From assembly GCA_020746105.1 (NCBI GenBank), contig CM036617.1, positions 43,367,898-43,431,897 on the forward strand: a DNA stretch of 64,000 nucleotides, written 5' to 3'. Positions 47,375 through 59,668 of the stretch are shown in pieces; the first letter of the stretch is position 1; each line of letters opens with the position of its first letter. The position numbers and the translations under genes were made by a program. Source of the DNA: Trogon surrucura (lineage: Eukaryota; Chordata; Aves; Trogoniformes; Trogonidae). The notes under the pieces were generated by a model. The model made no database searches. It saw only the letters and a program-made list of their open reading frames with translations, and had not been told where the DNA came from.

Positions 47375-49683
47375 TTCTGTACTTTCTATACATTTAATTA
47401 TTGATTATAACTTGCTTGATGAATTTCTAGCTGTGTAATTAAGGGTTAATTTTAATTCTGGGATCTCTCAGACCCCTTTCCACTACTTGGTCAATTCTTA
47501 TCACTTATCAGAGACAAATGACTTCTCTTACAAATTATGATGTTCTAAAATTTTGTTACACCTTTTTTTTTTTATTATTTTTTTACTTCACTTTTTAAAA
47601 TGTCTCTCCCACATGCTTAATTATACGTAGAATGCCAGAGGTCTAAAATTGCTTTCATATTAAACCAGCTCTTGTCTGATTTAATGGGAAAAAATGCAAC
47701 AAATGTAATTGGATCTGTGATCATATGACAAAAGATTGCTTTCTTTGTGCTCTTCTGCACTGGTGGATGTAGCTCAGAGACACTGGGTAAAGTACTGATT
47801 CACTTGGGTATCTTCTGCATTTTCAGGGATTTTTCAGCACACACACAGGTTTTAGTCAGTCATTCCTCTTCTTCAGCCTATTTTGAAATTTGTAATTTTT
47901 TAGGAACTTTCAAATCTTCTTCAATTTTTAGGTCCCTTCCCATAGACAAAAATACTTAAAGGAAGAGTTTCTAATGTTATGGAAGTGATAAGTGTCTCTT
48001 AGAATTGATAATCTAGATTTATACAGGACAGGGAATTATGGGAAAGAACCTCCAAGTTTAGCATATTAGTCTGAAACACATATATCTTGTTCAAGGTAGG
48101 GGTAGTTAAACACAATGCTGAATGCATCTATGTTTCACAAAAAGTAGCACTGCCCTACATCTTCCTTCTTAATTAAGTGCAAAGCAACAGAACAAAAACT
48201 CTTCTGCTATTCTGATATTCTAAATAGTTGGTTGCACAAGCAGAAAAGATGAAATTTCAGCCGAAACTGGATCAAAGCCTTCCATATTACTGAACTCATA
48301 CACACAGATAAGTGCACATAACTATGTCTGCAGTTATAGCTTCTAGCTCCTGTGGCTCCATAATAATAAATGTAAAAGCCAGTAAGTCAGCTATTTATAG
48401 ATTACTCTGTATTTAAATGTTAGCAATAGAATAGTTATTCCTCTTATCTACCTCTCATGCTTATGTCATTTTCGTAGAGAATCACTTTTCAGGTCAAGTC
48501 ATAAAACAATTCTTGCCTCTAGCTGTCACAGGTAAGGTAAAGTCCACCCTTTGATGGAATCTTATTACTTACTAAATATTTAATAAGCTCTGAGACTAGT
48601 TCAAGGCTGTATTTCACTCTTCCCAAGTAATTTTGGTGCTGCTTGTCAAGGAAATAATGCAAGCTGAATGAAGGGCACAGAGCACTAGTTAGCAGTTTGC
48701 ATACATGTCAGTAATAATAACTTACAGATGTATATTCAGTGGTTTGTTTTTTTTTTTTTTTTTCCTTCTGGTTTTACACCAAGATGCATTTTTAAGAATT
48801 ATCCTGAGGGGAAAAAAGTAAAAGTGCTGAAAACAGATGCAGGAAAAAAAAAAAACCTCAACAATATCTAACTGTTGTGCTGAAAAATTGAATTTAAAAG
48901 TACTTTCTCCACCTTTTTTTTTCTGTGATTGGCACAATTTTTAGCATATTAAGAACAGCAAATAAGGTCACTAGGCTCAACAAGCAACCTCCTGTTGTTT
49001 CCCTTATCTTTAGTTTCTTGCTTTTCCTTTCTTTTCTGTCATCTCTTTGTCTAATAAGCATTGACTTTCTAATTTCAGAGGCTTTATAATATTCTGAACC
49101 AAGGACTGTAATCTTGAAGATTTTCTTTATCACCATGGCAAAGTGATACAAAAAATTCTCTGAAAGTGCATCATTTTTGAAAACATAAGTTAAAGCTATT
49201 GAAATGCTATTACTGGATGATTTGGGAAATACAAACGATTATTTTGTTTTTTTTCTTAAAATTCCATAAATTAACTTCCATTTACACAACAGTTATCACT
49301 TTACAGTGCCACTCTGGTGTTCGATATTATTATCTAACCATGGCAGGCTGTGCAACCAGCTTCATTAATCCAGTGGGAAAGATCTTACTTAGCCAGTAAC
49401 TACTTTTGTTTCTTGAAGAATTGTCACGATCGATAAAAGGACATTAGTATAAAGATAGCGTAAATCCAAAGTATTGAATAAAACATACCATATATGTTGT
49501 TCACCTACTGAATTTGAAGTTTTCAAAATAAAATTTCTATTTTAAAATCCATGCTTACTTAATTGGCAATTAAAATGTCGTTAAAGTTAACTGAGAAAGA
49601 GGAAGCATAACAAGGGTAATAGATCTTAGAAAATAAGTAAATACATTTATAATAGGATATTTACACTTGTGAGGAACTAAAAA
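47375..49683. other. Unique AT-rich DNA, no gene seen
   Basis: T-runs at 47561-47572 and 48745-48764. Short minus-strand frames near 48722-49151 have no recognisable domain. Confidence 0.5.
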
Positions 49684-50969
49684 TGACCCAAGGAACTACA
49701 AACCGGTCAGCCTCAACTCCATCCCTGGAAAGGTGATGAAACATCTTATCCTTGATGCTGTCTCTAAGCATATCAAGGATAAGAAGGTTATTAGGAGCAG
49801 TCAGCATGGCTTTGCCAAGCGGAAGTCATGTTTGACCAACCTGATAGCCTTTTATGAAGACATAACCAGGTGGATGGACAGTGGCCATGCATTGGAAGTG
49901 GTCTATCTGGATATCAGTAAAGCATTTGACATCGTCTCCCACAGCATCCTCATAGGTAAACTGAGGAAGTGTGGTCTGGATGACCAAGCAGTGAGGTGTG
50001 TTGCTAATTTGTTGAAGGGAAGAAGTCAGAGAGTTGTGGTCAATCGAGCAGAGTCTGATTGGAGGCCTGTGTCTAGTGGGGTCCCTCAGGGGTCAGTGCT
50101 GGGGCCAGTCCTTTTCAATATATTCATCAGTGACCTGGACGAGGGATTAGAGAGTATTGTCAGCAAGTTTGATGATGACACAAAGCTGGGAGCAGTGGTT
50201 GACACGCCAGAAGGCTGTGCTGCCATTCAGAGAGACCTAGACAGGCTAGAGGGCTGGGCAGGGAGAAATCTTATGCAGTTCAACAAGGGCAAATGTAGAG
50301 TTTTACACCTGGGAAAGAATAACCCCATGTGCCAGTATAGGTTGGGGACAGACCTGCTGGAGAGCAGCACAGGGGAAAGGGACCTGGGGGTTCTTGTGGA
50401 CAGCAGGATGACCATGAGCCAGCACTGTGCCCTTGTGGCTAAGAAGGCCAATGGCATCCTGGGGTGAATTAGAAGGGGAGTAGCAAGTAGATGGAGAGAG
50501 GTCCTCCTGTCCCTCTACTCTGCCCTGGTGAGACCACATCTGGAATATTGTGTCCAGTTCTGGGCCCCTCAGCTCAAGAGAGACAGGGAACTGCTTGAGA
50601 GAGTCCAGCACAGAGCCACAAAGATGGTGAAGGGAGTGGAACGTCTCCCTTATGAGGAAAGGCTGAAGGAGCTGGGTCTCTTTAGCTTGGAGGAGAGAAG
50701 GCTGAGGGGTGACCTCATCAATGTTTATAAATGTCAAGGGGGAGTGTCAGGAGGATGGAGCCAGGCTCTTTTCAGCGATGTCTATTGACAGGAGAAGGGG
50801 CCGTGGGTTCAAGCTGAAACACAGGAGGTTCCATAAAAATATTAGAAAAAACTTTTTCAGAGTGAGGGTGACAGAGCACTGGAACAGGCTGCCCAGGGAG
50901 GCTGTGGAGTCTCCTTCTCTGGAGACATTCATAACCCACCTGGATGCATTCCTGCGCGCTCTGCTTTAG
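49684..50969 (+). pseudogene. CR1 ORF2 reverse transcriptase with one nonsense change and one frameshift
   Basis: A 244-codon frame (49733-50467) contains [53 protein letters not shown], the palm motif as FDDDTKLG, and [15 protein letters not shown]. It ends at TGA (50465-50467), where the 4974 copy has TGT (Cys) after NGILG. Beyond it the frame resumes with [28 protein letters not shown] to about 50730, where a 2-bp loss ('aaatgtcaa' against 'aaatatgtcaa') shifts to the frame 50709-50969 ending FLRALL. The Ala of the canonical F-A-D-D is Asp here, a likely loss of activity. Confidence 0.92.
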
Positions 50970-51057
50970 GTGGTCCTGCTTTGGCAGGGGGTTTGGACTA
51001 GATGATCTTTGAGGTCCCCTCCAATCTCTAGCATTTTGTGATTCTGTGATTCTGTGA
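49684..51057 (+). mobile_element. CR1 LINE, young, 1.4 kb
   Basis: The copy is 5'-truncated at the '[16 protein letters not shown]' segment and complete to the 3' tail with three ATTCTGTG octamers (51032-51057). It is very similar to the copy at 4974-5824 in their overlap. Confidence 0.95.
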
Positions 51058-51205
51058 AAAATATGATTGTTATTAGGAAATAGAATGTAACATTCAGTTT
51101 TAGGAATTTTATTTGACAACTATGTGGGATACTATTGATGTAAGTGTTTTAAATTCTCTATTAAGAGGTTAAACTTTCCTTTTAAAACATATTGAGATAC
51201 CAGAG

Positions 51206-52180
51206 TGTTGTGGTTCAAGCCAACTGGGATAAGGAGCAATGCGGTCTGCAGCTCACTCCTTCCCCCACCCCCATTTCCACAGTGATGTGGAGGAAGACAA
51301 TTTTTACTAAAAAAGATCAAGGATTTGAGATTAAAGATAGGGAGAGTAATAGTCTACCATTTAAGATGATGGGTAAAGAACCAGAGCGACTCGGAGATCA
51401 AAACATAAACTTAATTCACCACCACCATTTACGAATGAAGAATAAGGAATACATTTCTTAAATGCACTCTGCCATCTTTCTGGGATACCACTTCCCTCAA
51501 TTAGTGCAAAGCGGGAAGGGGTTGAGGGGTGCAGTCCATCTGTCCATTACTCATTGTCCATGGCAGCTCTTCCTTGAGAGAGTGGGCTCCTCGCACTCTC
51601 TCCTTCCTGCCGCGTGGTGCTCACCTCACAGGAGGCAATCCTCTTCCTCGTGAGTCCCTCAGGGCCACGGGTCACTTTCGGTGCATCTTCTGCTGATGTT
51701 TGGTCTTTCTTCCCCCTCCCAGGGGGCTCTGCATGTACCAACACATCATGGACATTCTCACTGCCATTGATTCCGTCAACTGTCAGGCAATCATCTTCCT
51801 CCCATCTCAACCACCATAGAGCTCCAGGGAGAGGTCCTGCTCGGGCAGTGTTCTCTTTCTCTTATTCCTCTGTGACTCTTCTCTTTTTTCTCAGGATGGT
51901 GTTCCTTTTGTTCTCCTCTCACCTCCCCCTCCTCCAACAGAAAAACTCCCCAATATTAAAGACAAGACAGCTCAAAACAAGATGAAACAAAAAGAGAGAG
52001 AAAGAACAATGGGGTCACCTCTTAAATACCTTGATTGCAGAGGCACTTATTGGCCTGACCTTAACCAGAGGCATGTCCAACTCCTACCTGGGTGTGGGGG
52101 AGGCTCTCAAAGTTTCTCACAAGTCTACTCCCATTTTTTTTACAAAAAAACCCCCTCATCAGACTCAAACCGATGAAACA
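51206..52180 (+). mobile_element. Probable endogenous retrovirus LTR
   Basis: It begins TGTTGTGGTTCAAGCCAACTGG with a 'ctcactccttcccccaccc' segment, an arrangement typical of avian TGTTGTGG-type LTRs, and a candidate end is ...CCGATGAAACA near 52180. It is GC-rich and pyrimidine-rich between 51570 and 51930, then A-rich with 'attaaagacaagacagctc'. No clear target duplication is visible, so the boundaries are approximate. Several 60-120-codon frames on both strands inside are incidental to the composition. Confidence 0.6.
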
Positions 52181-53097
52181 GACTCAGATAGATGAAAACG
52201 AATATTGAAATTGGAAGTGTCAATATGTTATTTAATCACTGTCAAACTAATTCACTGTTTCTCTTTAAAAGACAAAGTACTGTACTATTTTTGTGAACAG
52301 GTACATTCTTAACTCAGTGTGAAATTGGATCAGAAATTCCTGTATTGCAAATCTGTAACACTGTCACCCAGTGGATATGTTATTGCTATTGTCTGTGTCA
52401 GGCAGGAAACCTAGAACAGAAGGGGTAATAGAGACACAGGGTGATCACAGAAGCCTGGAAAATACAGACATAAGGTGAAAGCAGACTCCAATATCTTTAA
52501 ACCACTCATCAGTGTTTAGCCACTGAAAAAGTGCAGCTTTGGGAGGTGCAAAAAAAACAGTTTTAGGATTGACAAAAAAAAAATCCCTCAGGAAATATTC
52601 GTTAAATGTAAAACATATCATATAGAATAAATTCAGATGTGTGGTGGACTTGCAGGTGAGAGAGGGATGTAGAATGTGATAATATATGTATAAAAGTGAC
52701 CCCAAGTGGATCCTAGAGTGAGAAGGAAGAAGTCATTAACATTAGAATCATACTTCTTCCATCAAAAAACTTCCAATACTGATGACTTGCCACTTCAGAA
52801 CCCTCAAAACTGAAGCCATTGACCATAGAATGCAGAGGAGCGGTAGAAGGCTGGGCATAATGCCAGAGAAAGGGGTAGATACTACAGCGTTTGCATATAC
52901 ATCATTCTAAATGCATATGATTTGACCTAGAAGTGTTAAAATCAGTGTAACTGCAGTAATAGTTCTTTGATTATACTGTTCAAACATTAATGAGACAATA
53001 AATCTTCATCCTAGCATGTATGATGTATTCCGTTTGCTCATAACAAAATTTTGTGTGAAACTGGTGGAATTTCAAGTGTTCTGTAACTTGAATGCAA
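52181..53097. other. Unique DNA, no gene seen
   Basis: Nothing recognisable beyond short A-runs. Confidence 0.45.
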
Positions 53098-53562
53098 CAA
53101 TCACAGAATCGCGGAATTGTTGAGGCCTCCAAGATCATCAAGTCCAGCCTATGTCTCAACACCACCGCATCGGCCAGACCACAGCACTAAGTGCCACATC
53201 CAGCCTCTCCTTAAACACCTCCAGGGACGATGACTCCACCACTTCCCTGGGCAGTGCATTCCAATGCCTGAGCACCCTCTCCGTGAGGAAGGGCTTCCGG
53301 AGATCCAACCTAAACCTGCCCTGGTGCAGTTTCAGGCCATGCCCACTTGTCCTGTCACTGGTTGCCCGGGAGAAGAGCCCAACCCCCACCTGACTACATC
53401 CTCCCTTCAGGCAGTTGTAGAGAGTGAGAAGGTCACCCCTGAGTCTCCTCCAGGCTAAACACCCCCAGCTCCCTCAGCCTCTCCTCATAGCACTTTCCCT
53501 CTAGTCCCTTCACCGGCTTTGTTGCTCTCCTCTGGACCCACTCCAGTACCTCAACAAATTGA
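53098..53562 (-). mobile_element. CR1 LINE fragment, GC-rich subfamily
   Basis: The 3' tail is at 53098-53117 ('caatcacagaatcgcggaat'), followed by the 3' UTR and the ORF2 C-terminus in reverse. One frame (53389-53156) reads [25 protein letters not shown] and [30 protein letters not shown]. Truncated near 53562. The subfamily differs from the young CR1s ([21 protein letters not shown]). Confidence 0.93.
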
Positions 53563-56500
53563 TAAGAGATGCATGTAACCAGGATTAACTCTTTTGTTCT
53601 TTTTTACAGTCATCAAATACGTACTTAAAAATATTCAGACTTGGATATTTTCTTTTTCAAATATTCGTCACCAAATTTATTTTTTTTTAATGAAAATCAT
53701 TCCAGTCTTGTGCTTCTCTTCTTAAAACTCTTGTGTTATTTTGCTCTCAGCTTCATAAATTTCACTAAACTCAGATGAATTTTGAAAATAGACTCCATTC
53801 TCTGCAGGTACACGTGGACTAAGTGGATCTACAACCCCATTATATATCTGTAATTAAGCTATGGAAAAAAAAATTACTCTGTCATGATATATTTGCCAAC
53901 CATCCACGACTCTCTGTGGATTAACATGTAGGAGACCCTTTGCTGAAACAGAATTCAGTGAATACCAGTTGTCCTGAACTATTCATTCTCAGCCTCAAGA
54001 TCTTTTAATTTGGTTGAAGTGAAATTGCAAAAATGTAAGAAAGGAAGATTCGGTGCAATGTACTGCTAATTAAATGACTGCTGGCTTGTCAGCACAGAAT
54101 CACTTTCTTATACCATGATCATAGTGGCATATCTGCATCTCCTGAAGTCAACGGACAAAACTCTTTCTTTGAAGCTTTCCACCTATCTCCAATTTCAAGC
54201 TGGAGTTCTAAGAATATATTAATGAAATTGTAGAAGTATGTGGCTGTAATAGGGCATATCTGATTTGTTCATGTAGTGCTTCTTCAGAAAGCTTGGGGCT
54301 CTAAATCAAATGGACAAAGAGCATGCATTTTGTGTTATATGGAGGCATCTGGAGACTGTAGTGTTTTTGCCTTCTCCCTCTCCAGCTAATCATTCTCCCA
54401 CCAGTGTGAGACACCTGCAGCTCAGAACAGGGTGGCAGAGGCCAAAAAAGAAACCAAGTGATCGCTCCTGAGATAAAAATCTGAAGTTCCCCTAGATAAT
54501 AGATATCTTTGAAAAGCAGGGAACAGATGTATAACTGTCCCTCAAAATGAAGGAAAGAAAGGCTTTTCCTAGGGATTCAGAGATAATGCAGAGCTTGCTG
54601 TAACTCAGGGATCCCCTGGGTGGTTTCTAGACTGAGAGCAAGACTAAAGAACAGGTGCCATAGTGCAAAGGCTTAGACTGCTGCACAGATTTCTGAAAGA
54701 TTCTTGAGCTCCAGATTGAAGTTTCAGTTGTCCCTTATTCATTATTGATTCTGCTGGGATGAAAATGCATTCTGCTCTTTATATATTTATTTACTTCAGA
54801 AGTCTTTTTTTGCTATCGCTGTTTTGCTAATTGGCCCAGGGGGAAGTCCTGGAAAAGGACACAGGCACCAACAGAAGGGTGAGCTTATTTTACTGGCTGT
54901 TTCAAAGTGTTACAAGAATAAGGCAATGCAAGCTTATCATAAGATAAGATAAGCAGCAAGGAAAACAAGCAGGGTAATGCACCTAATCATTACCATACAT
55001 ATGGTTAGCAATAGTTATAAAGAACAATACATCACCAATTGCCTTAATATCATTATCCAGATCTGTGGTCACTGGGGAGCCCCTGTTGCAGCAAGGATTC
55101 TGGAGAACACAAATAAACCATCAATACATTACCTATGTGATTAATAATATATAGTGTGGGGTTGTGAGGTTCCTCTATAGCTCAACTTCAGTTCAGGACC
55201 TATGATTCATGCTCTAGCACTACATCTCCCTGAATAATCTTAATTTATGAGTGCTCATTGTATTAACTTTAGTAAATATGCATGGGGAAATTCAAGGAAA
55301 ATCTAAACAAAGTCTGCAAGACAGTTTTTTCATATAAATGCTGTGCAGGAACAAAAGAAATTTTATATAGATATATCACCCAATAATTTCATGGGTTTGA
55401 TTGCAATGTCCTTTTTTTTCCATGGGAACCTAAAGAATTGGGATATTGCAGGTTATTACAGTTAAGAGGAGAATATGTTGAGAGGATCCGATGCCTTCTT
55501 CAGGTAAAGTCTGTATTTCCAAAAACCCATATAAAATGTTGACTTGCTGAAAGAAATTAGAGAGATGATTTCCTGGCTTACTGAAACATGTTTCTTTCAC
55601 TAATTATACCCCAAAATCTTTGTAGTTCTTTCTTAGAATTACATTTAATCTGATGGTTAGACTGCTTCTTTCCTTCTCCTTCCTCCATTTTTGTCTATTT
55701 TCTGGTTTTTAACCTTCTCAGTTCTTACTGACATCTGCAATTTTAACATTATATCCCAGATGTCTTCTGTCCAGAAAGCTCAAATGGTTAAATGACTGCA
55801 ATTATTTTGTTTTAATTTGGAAGCTTCCCAAATAAATTTAATAATTTCTGTTATTTTTGATAAAAGATGTAATTTACCCTATTGAGTTGCAGAAGTTTAA
55901 TCAAACCTCTAACAATGTTCTCCCAGCACTATTTTTTTAAGATCATTCTCCAATTACTCTGTGTGTAAAAATACGACACTATTCTGTGGCCTGTACTATT
56001 AAGCATTCTGCAGTTTCTTCTCTTTTTCTCTAAAGCAGAATGGGCAATTTCACCCATGATATGAATGTTTAAAATGTTTCAGGCTTCTGTGCAACTATAT
56101 AAGCATAGACTCCAGGCCTAAGTGAGCTAATTTTCATTTTCTGTGTATTGCTGTTCCTTGAGTTTTAAAAGCATTGAGGACACATGGAAACTGTGAGGTG
56201 AAAACATCTGCTCTGTGACTAAAAAAAAAATCCAAACCAATATACTCTAAACCAATTTCTAAGAAAACCTACATGAAGTAATTAACCTCAGTAGAATTTG
56301 GGATGTTTCTCCAAGGCAAATTGTAATATATCCCTTGCATGAAGTACAGGCATTTTAAGACAGAGGGAAATTGATCTAGAGGTATTTGATAAACATGGTG
56401 GGACAGCGCAGTTTTGACTGATAATAAGTAAAAGGAACACATACAACAACAATAAAGAAAAAGTAAACTAAATTCTTAAGTATGATTTGTTTTCACAGGC

Positions 56501-57096
56501 AAGGAATGATAGGCAGCCAGCAGTACTGAAAATCAATTGACTGAAAATCAATTGACTAGAAATCAATGAGAGGAAGAATTTTCAATGTGTACAGAGGAAA
56601 TATTAATTGATAAATAAAACTCACTATGAGATGATGTCACTTGGATTAAGACAAGGAGTATATGAATAATCATGCATCCTAGGTAGGATTAAAAAATAAA
56701 ATCTGTAAATATTCACACTTCACTGAATGAACAAAATAAGAAGCATCTGGAGATGAAGAGAACGGTTTATGGTGTTCAAGAAGAGAAACTGAATGAATGT
56801 GCTCTGACAAGAAAAACTTAGAAGAGAAAAAGAATGTTTAAGCATGCCAAATTTGGACTATTTGTACAGAAATAAGAATTTTGCTGCGCAGATCTTTGAA
56901 CAGGAAGATTGATTCCTTCACAATTTGGTCTCTCTTTTCTACTCCAAATTCTGGTCCAAGAGGTATATGAGAAAATGTCAGCTGTAACTACTGCAAGGCC
57001 ACAATTCAGTTTTGCTTCACATACGCTCATTATACAAATGGTCTGTGCATGCAATAAAGGTAAAACTTCAAATATGCTGTACAGGGATTTTGTCAG
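53563..57096. other. Unique AT-rich DNA, one unclassified block and one small tandem repeat
   Basis: No gene is seen. The interval 54830-55230 has a different texture and may be an old repeat (see findings). A 15-bp tandem repeat is listed separately. Confidence 0.45.
56527..56570 (+). repeat. 15-bp tandem repeat
   Basis: TGAAAATCAATTGAC occurs perfectly at 56527-56541 and 56542-56556, with a degenerate third unit to about 56570. Each unit contains the palindrome CAATTG. Confidence 0.9.
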
Positions 57097-57165
57097 TGTT
57101 AGGTTAATGATTGGACTCAATGATCTTAAAGGTCTTTTCCAATTTAGGCAATTCTGTGATTACTA
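57097..57165 (+). mobile_element. Short CR1 3'-end fragment
   Basis: 'gttaatgattggactcaatg' then 'gatcttaaaggtcttttcca' and 'ggcaattctgtgatta'. This is the plus-strand counterpart of the fragments at 4188-4266 and 43653-43722. Confidence 0.8.
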
Positions 57166-58114
57166 TGCCTGTACAGTAAGGACATTCTGCACAAATAATC
57201 ACTGTGTACACAGAGTGTAGTTGCTCAGGTGCTGGCAATGGGGTGCTGCAGAATCACCCCTGTCAGGATCATCTGGGGCTGTCCTGTGCTGGACACAGCC
57301 AGTTCTAGATGGCTCTGACTGGCCTCCTGCAGGGCACGACTGGGACCCTCAGTCAAGATGGCATCTCCTTGAAAAAAAAAAACCAAACATGTTTAACAAA
57401 GAGTAAAAAATTTTTTCCTGGCAGTGAGAAATGAGGGAAATAGGGCAGAGAAACAGCCCTGCAGACAACAAGGTGAGACAAGAAGGAGGGGGAGAAGATG
57501 CTCCATGTGCTGGAGCAGATTTCCCTGCAGCCCCTGGAGAAGACCACGGTGATGCAGGTTGTTCCCCTGCAGCCCACGGAGAGCCCCATGCCGAAACAGA
57601 TGGATGTTCCCATGAAGGAAGCTGCAGCCAGTGGAGAGGCCACATGGGAGCAGGCTCCTGGCATGAGCTGCAGCCCATGGAGAGGAGCCCGCAGTCTGTT
57701 CCTGAAGGAATATACGCTATGGAAGGGACCAACGCTGGAAGAGATCTTGAAGAACTGTAGCTCGTAGAAAGGACCCATGGTGAAGAAGTTTGTGATGGGC
57801 TGTATGCCGTGGGAGGGACTCCAGGCTGGAGCAGAGGAACAGCATGAAGTGGGAGGAATGGCAGAGACTAAGTGTTATGAACTGACCACAACTTCTATTC
57901 CCCATTGCTTGGCACCTTTCCAAGTGTGGGTAGAGGAGTTGGGAAGAAATGGGGGTGGCGACAGGTGTTATTTTACTTGTCTTTGTTTCCCACCACTCAA
58001 CTCCATTTTAATTAGAAATACAATAAATTAATTTTCCCAAAGTCAAGTCTGTTCTGCCCATGATGGTAACTGGTGATCTCCCTGTCTTTAACATGACCTA
58101 TGAGTTTTATCACC

Positions 58115-58846
58115 TGTGAGACTCAAAGAAAAGATTATCTCAACATTGCAAAGACACATAGTTTGAAACCGCAAGGCTGACCACCACAAACTGCTGCTGT
58201 AGTGATTAACTAAATTTCTGCAACACTTGTAGCAACTAACACATGCAAGGCCTTGAAGGCAGCTCGAACAGCAGGCCTTTTGCAACATTTTGTGAGAGAA
58301 TATGGAACCTCCAAGGATAGAGTGCCAGACTCACAAAGTTATATAACCTACGACGAAAGATGCGTGCATGTGCAGAGGGATTACTGGTGGTCATACTGAG
58401 GAAGACAACTAGAAGAGGAAGGCTCTATGAGAGCGACCCCTTGAGACCCCCAAAAAAAGAGGACTGCATGTGCAGTACAGGTGACTGTGAGGAGGAGTTT
58501 ATGCAAAGAAATTCCAAGAAAACGTAAATCAGTTCCAGCAAAGAGGTGTCGAAAAGGTGGGGACAATGGAAATACAAGAAGTGCAGACCAGCACCTACTC
58601 AGAATATTTTCTCACCGATGACGTCAGACCTCTGGGACGCTGCTGGACTCTGTGGTGGTAGTGTTTTTTTCTTCTTCTTCTTTTGCCTTCCTCTTTCTCC
58701 CCCTCGCGCCCTCTTTCTATATCTGTCTTTTTTTTTCTGCATTTGGAGAAAATACTCAAAGGAAAACACAACATTGACCTTGTTTGTGTCTTGATTTCAA
58801 CTCTGGGATCATTGCAGCTCGACCAAATATGATCAGGGACAAGACA
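58115..58846. mobile_element. Second LTR nested inside the family B LTR
   Basis: A 732-bp segment with TG...CA ends (TGTGAGACTC... and ...GGGACAAGACA) is flanked by ATCACC (58109-58114) and CTCACT (58847-58852), which share TCAC in register. This fits a decayed 6-bp target duplication. Removing it joins the two halves of the family B LTR. It contains a palindromic TGACGTCA at 58619-58626 and a pyrimidine-rich stretch at 58665-58740. The family is not represented elsewhere in the window. Plus orientation is likely, but no clear AATAAA supports it. Confidence 0.75.
58619..58626. promoter_or_regulatory. Palindromic CRE (ATF/CREB-type) site in the nested LTR
   Basis: An exact TGACGTCA is seen in the nested LTR. 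Such sites act as ATF/CREB binding elements in several retroviral U3 regions. Whether it is used here is unknown. Confidence 0.45.
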
Positions 58847-58945
58847 CTCACTTTACTTTCTTCTGCTGTTCTGTTAAAGAGTGGGGAGTGAGAGAGCAGC
58901 TGTGTGGGTGTCTGGCAGCCAGACAAGGTCTTAACCACCACAACA

Positions 58946-59255
58946 TATGTACGATTTTTAGGGCACACAAGGTTTGCTGTGAATGAACAGGCTATCTGTA
59001 GGCAGCAGATTGCACACCATCTTGGCTGGGTGAGAGATACTGTGCATGAGCTACACAGCATACATGGACATATTTTTGTCTGATAAATTGGCAGACACTT
59101 ACAAAGATTTGTAGTTAATCTTCATTCCTGTGTTTGTTATTTAGTTGGGCTGGAAAATTCAAATAAAGCTAACATGCTTTCTTTAAAAAAAAACAAACCA
59201 AAATTATCTATCTATCTATCTGTCTGTCTATCTGTGTATCAGACTCTTTGAAGGT
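58946..59255. other. Spacer with TATC microsatellite
   Basis: Unique sequence between the family B LTR and the old CR1. At 59204-59240 is an imperfect TATC/TGTC tetranucleotide repeat. Confidence 0.7.
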
Positions 59256-59668
59256 ACTAAACTAAATTTGCTGAGGTGAGCAGCTCCGAAACTGGCAGGA
59301 TCCTCAGCAGAGTGCTCCAGCACAAGAAACAAGGACATTTCTCGAACTAGGGGAAAGTCAGGGGCTACCGAGAGACCCTCCAGGAGTGGCAGCTCTGCAA
59401 CAGTGGCAGATGGGACCTGGGCATGGCCAGGAGCAACAGCAGCAAAGTACCCATCCCCTCCCCACACACACTTATAAAGGAAGCCTCTGGGAAGTGCAAG
59501 CAACCAAGACAGGTGTACAGTGTGGGGGGCATTAGCCAGGATGTAAGGTGGCAGATCTGTAGCAGTTCTCGTGAAAAGGCACGCAGGAATAGTGCTGAAT
59601 CTCTGCCAGCTCAATGAGGGAGCAAGAGTATCCACCCAGCAGTAAGCCACGGCCTCTCTAAGCTCTAA

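Larger units (their letters stand above)
57216..58945 (+). mobile_element. Family B endogenous retrovirus LTR split by a second LTR
   Basis: The first part (57216-58114) runs from TGTAGTTGCTCAGGTG through the GC-rich repeated 'agcccatggagagga' type segments to 'aataaattaattttccc' (58022-58038), 'aagtcaagtctgttctgccc' and 'gatctccctgtctttaac', matching the copies at 7661 and 14191. The remaining 3' end resumes at 58847-58945: 'gagtggggagtgagagagca', 'tctggcagccagac' and the terminal 'aaccaccacaaca'. The interruption is the LTR at 58115-58846. No viral genes flank it, so it is a solo LTR. Frames inside (for example 57431-57760) are composition-driven. Confidence 0.85.

Noticed and set aside
51547..51985. 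Frames of about 90-120 codons on both strands.
   Set aside because: They lie in the pyrimidine-rich part of a probable LTR and show no domain.
57349..57778. Overlapping 90-140-codon frames on both strands.
   Set aside because: Same explanation: GC-rich repeated segments of a family B LTR.
59228..59650. 140-codon minus-strand frame.
   Set aside because: It is antisense to the putative 5' region of the old CR1 and shows no recognised domain. GC-rich composition explains it.
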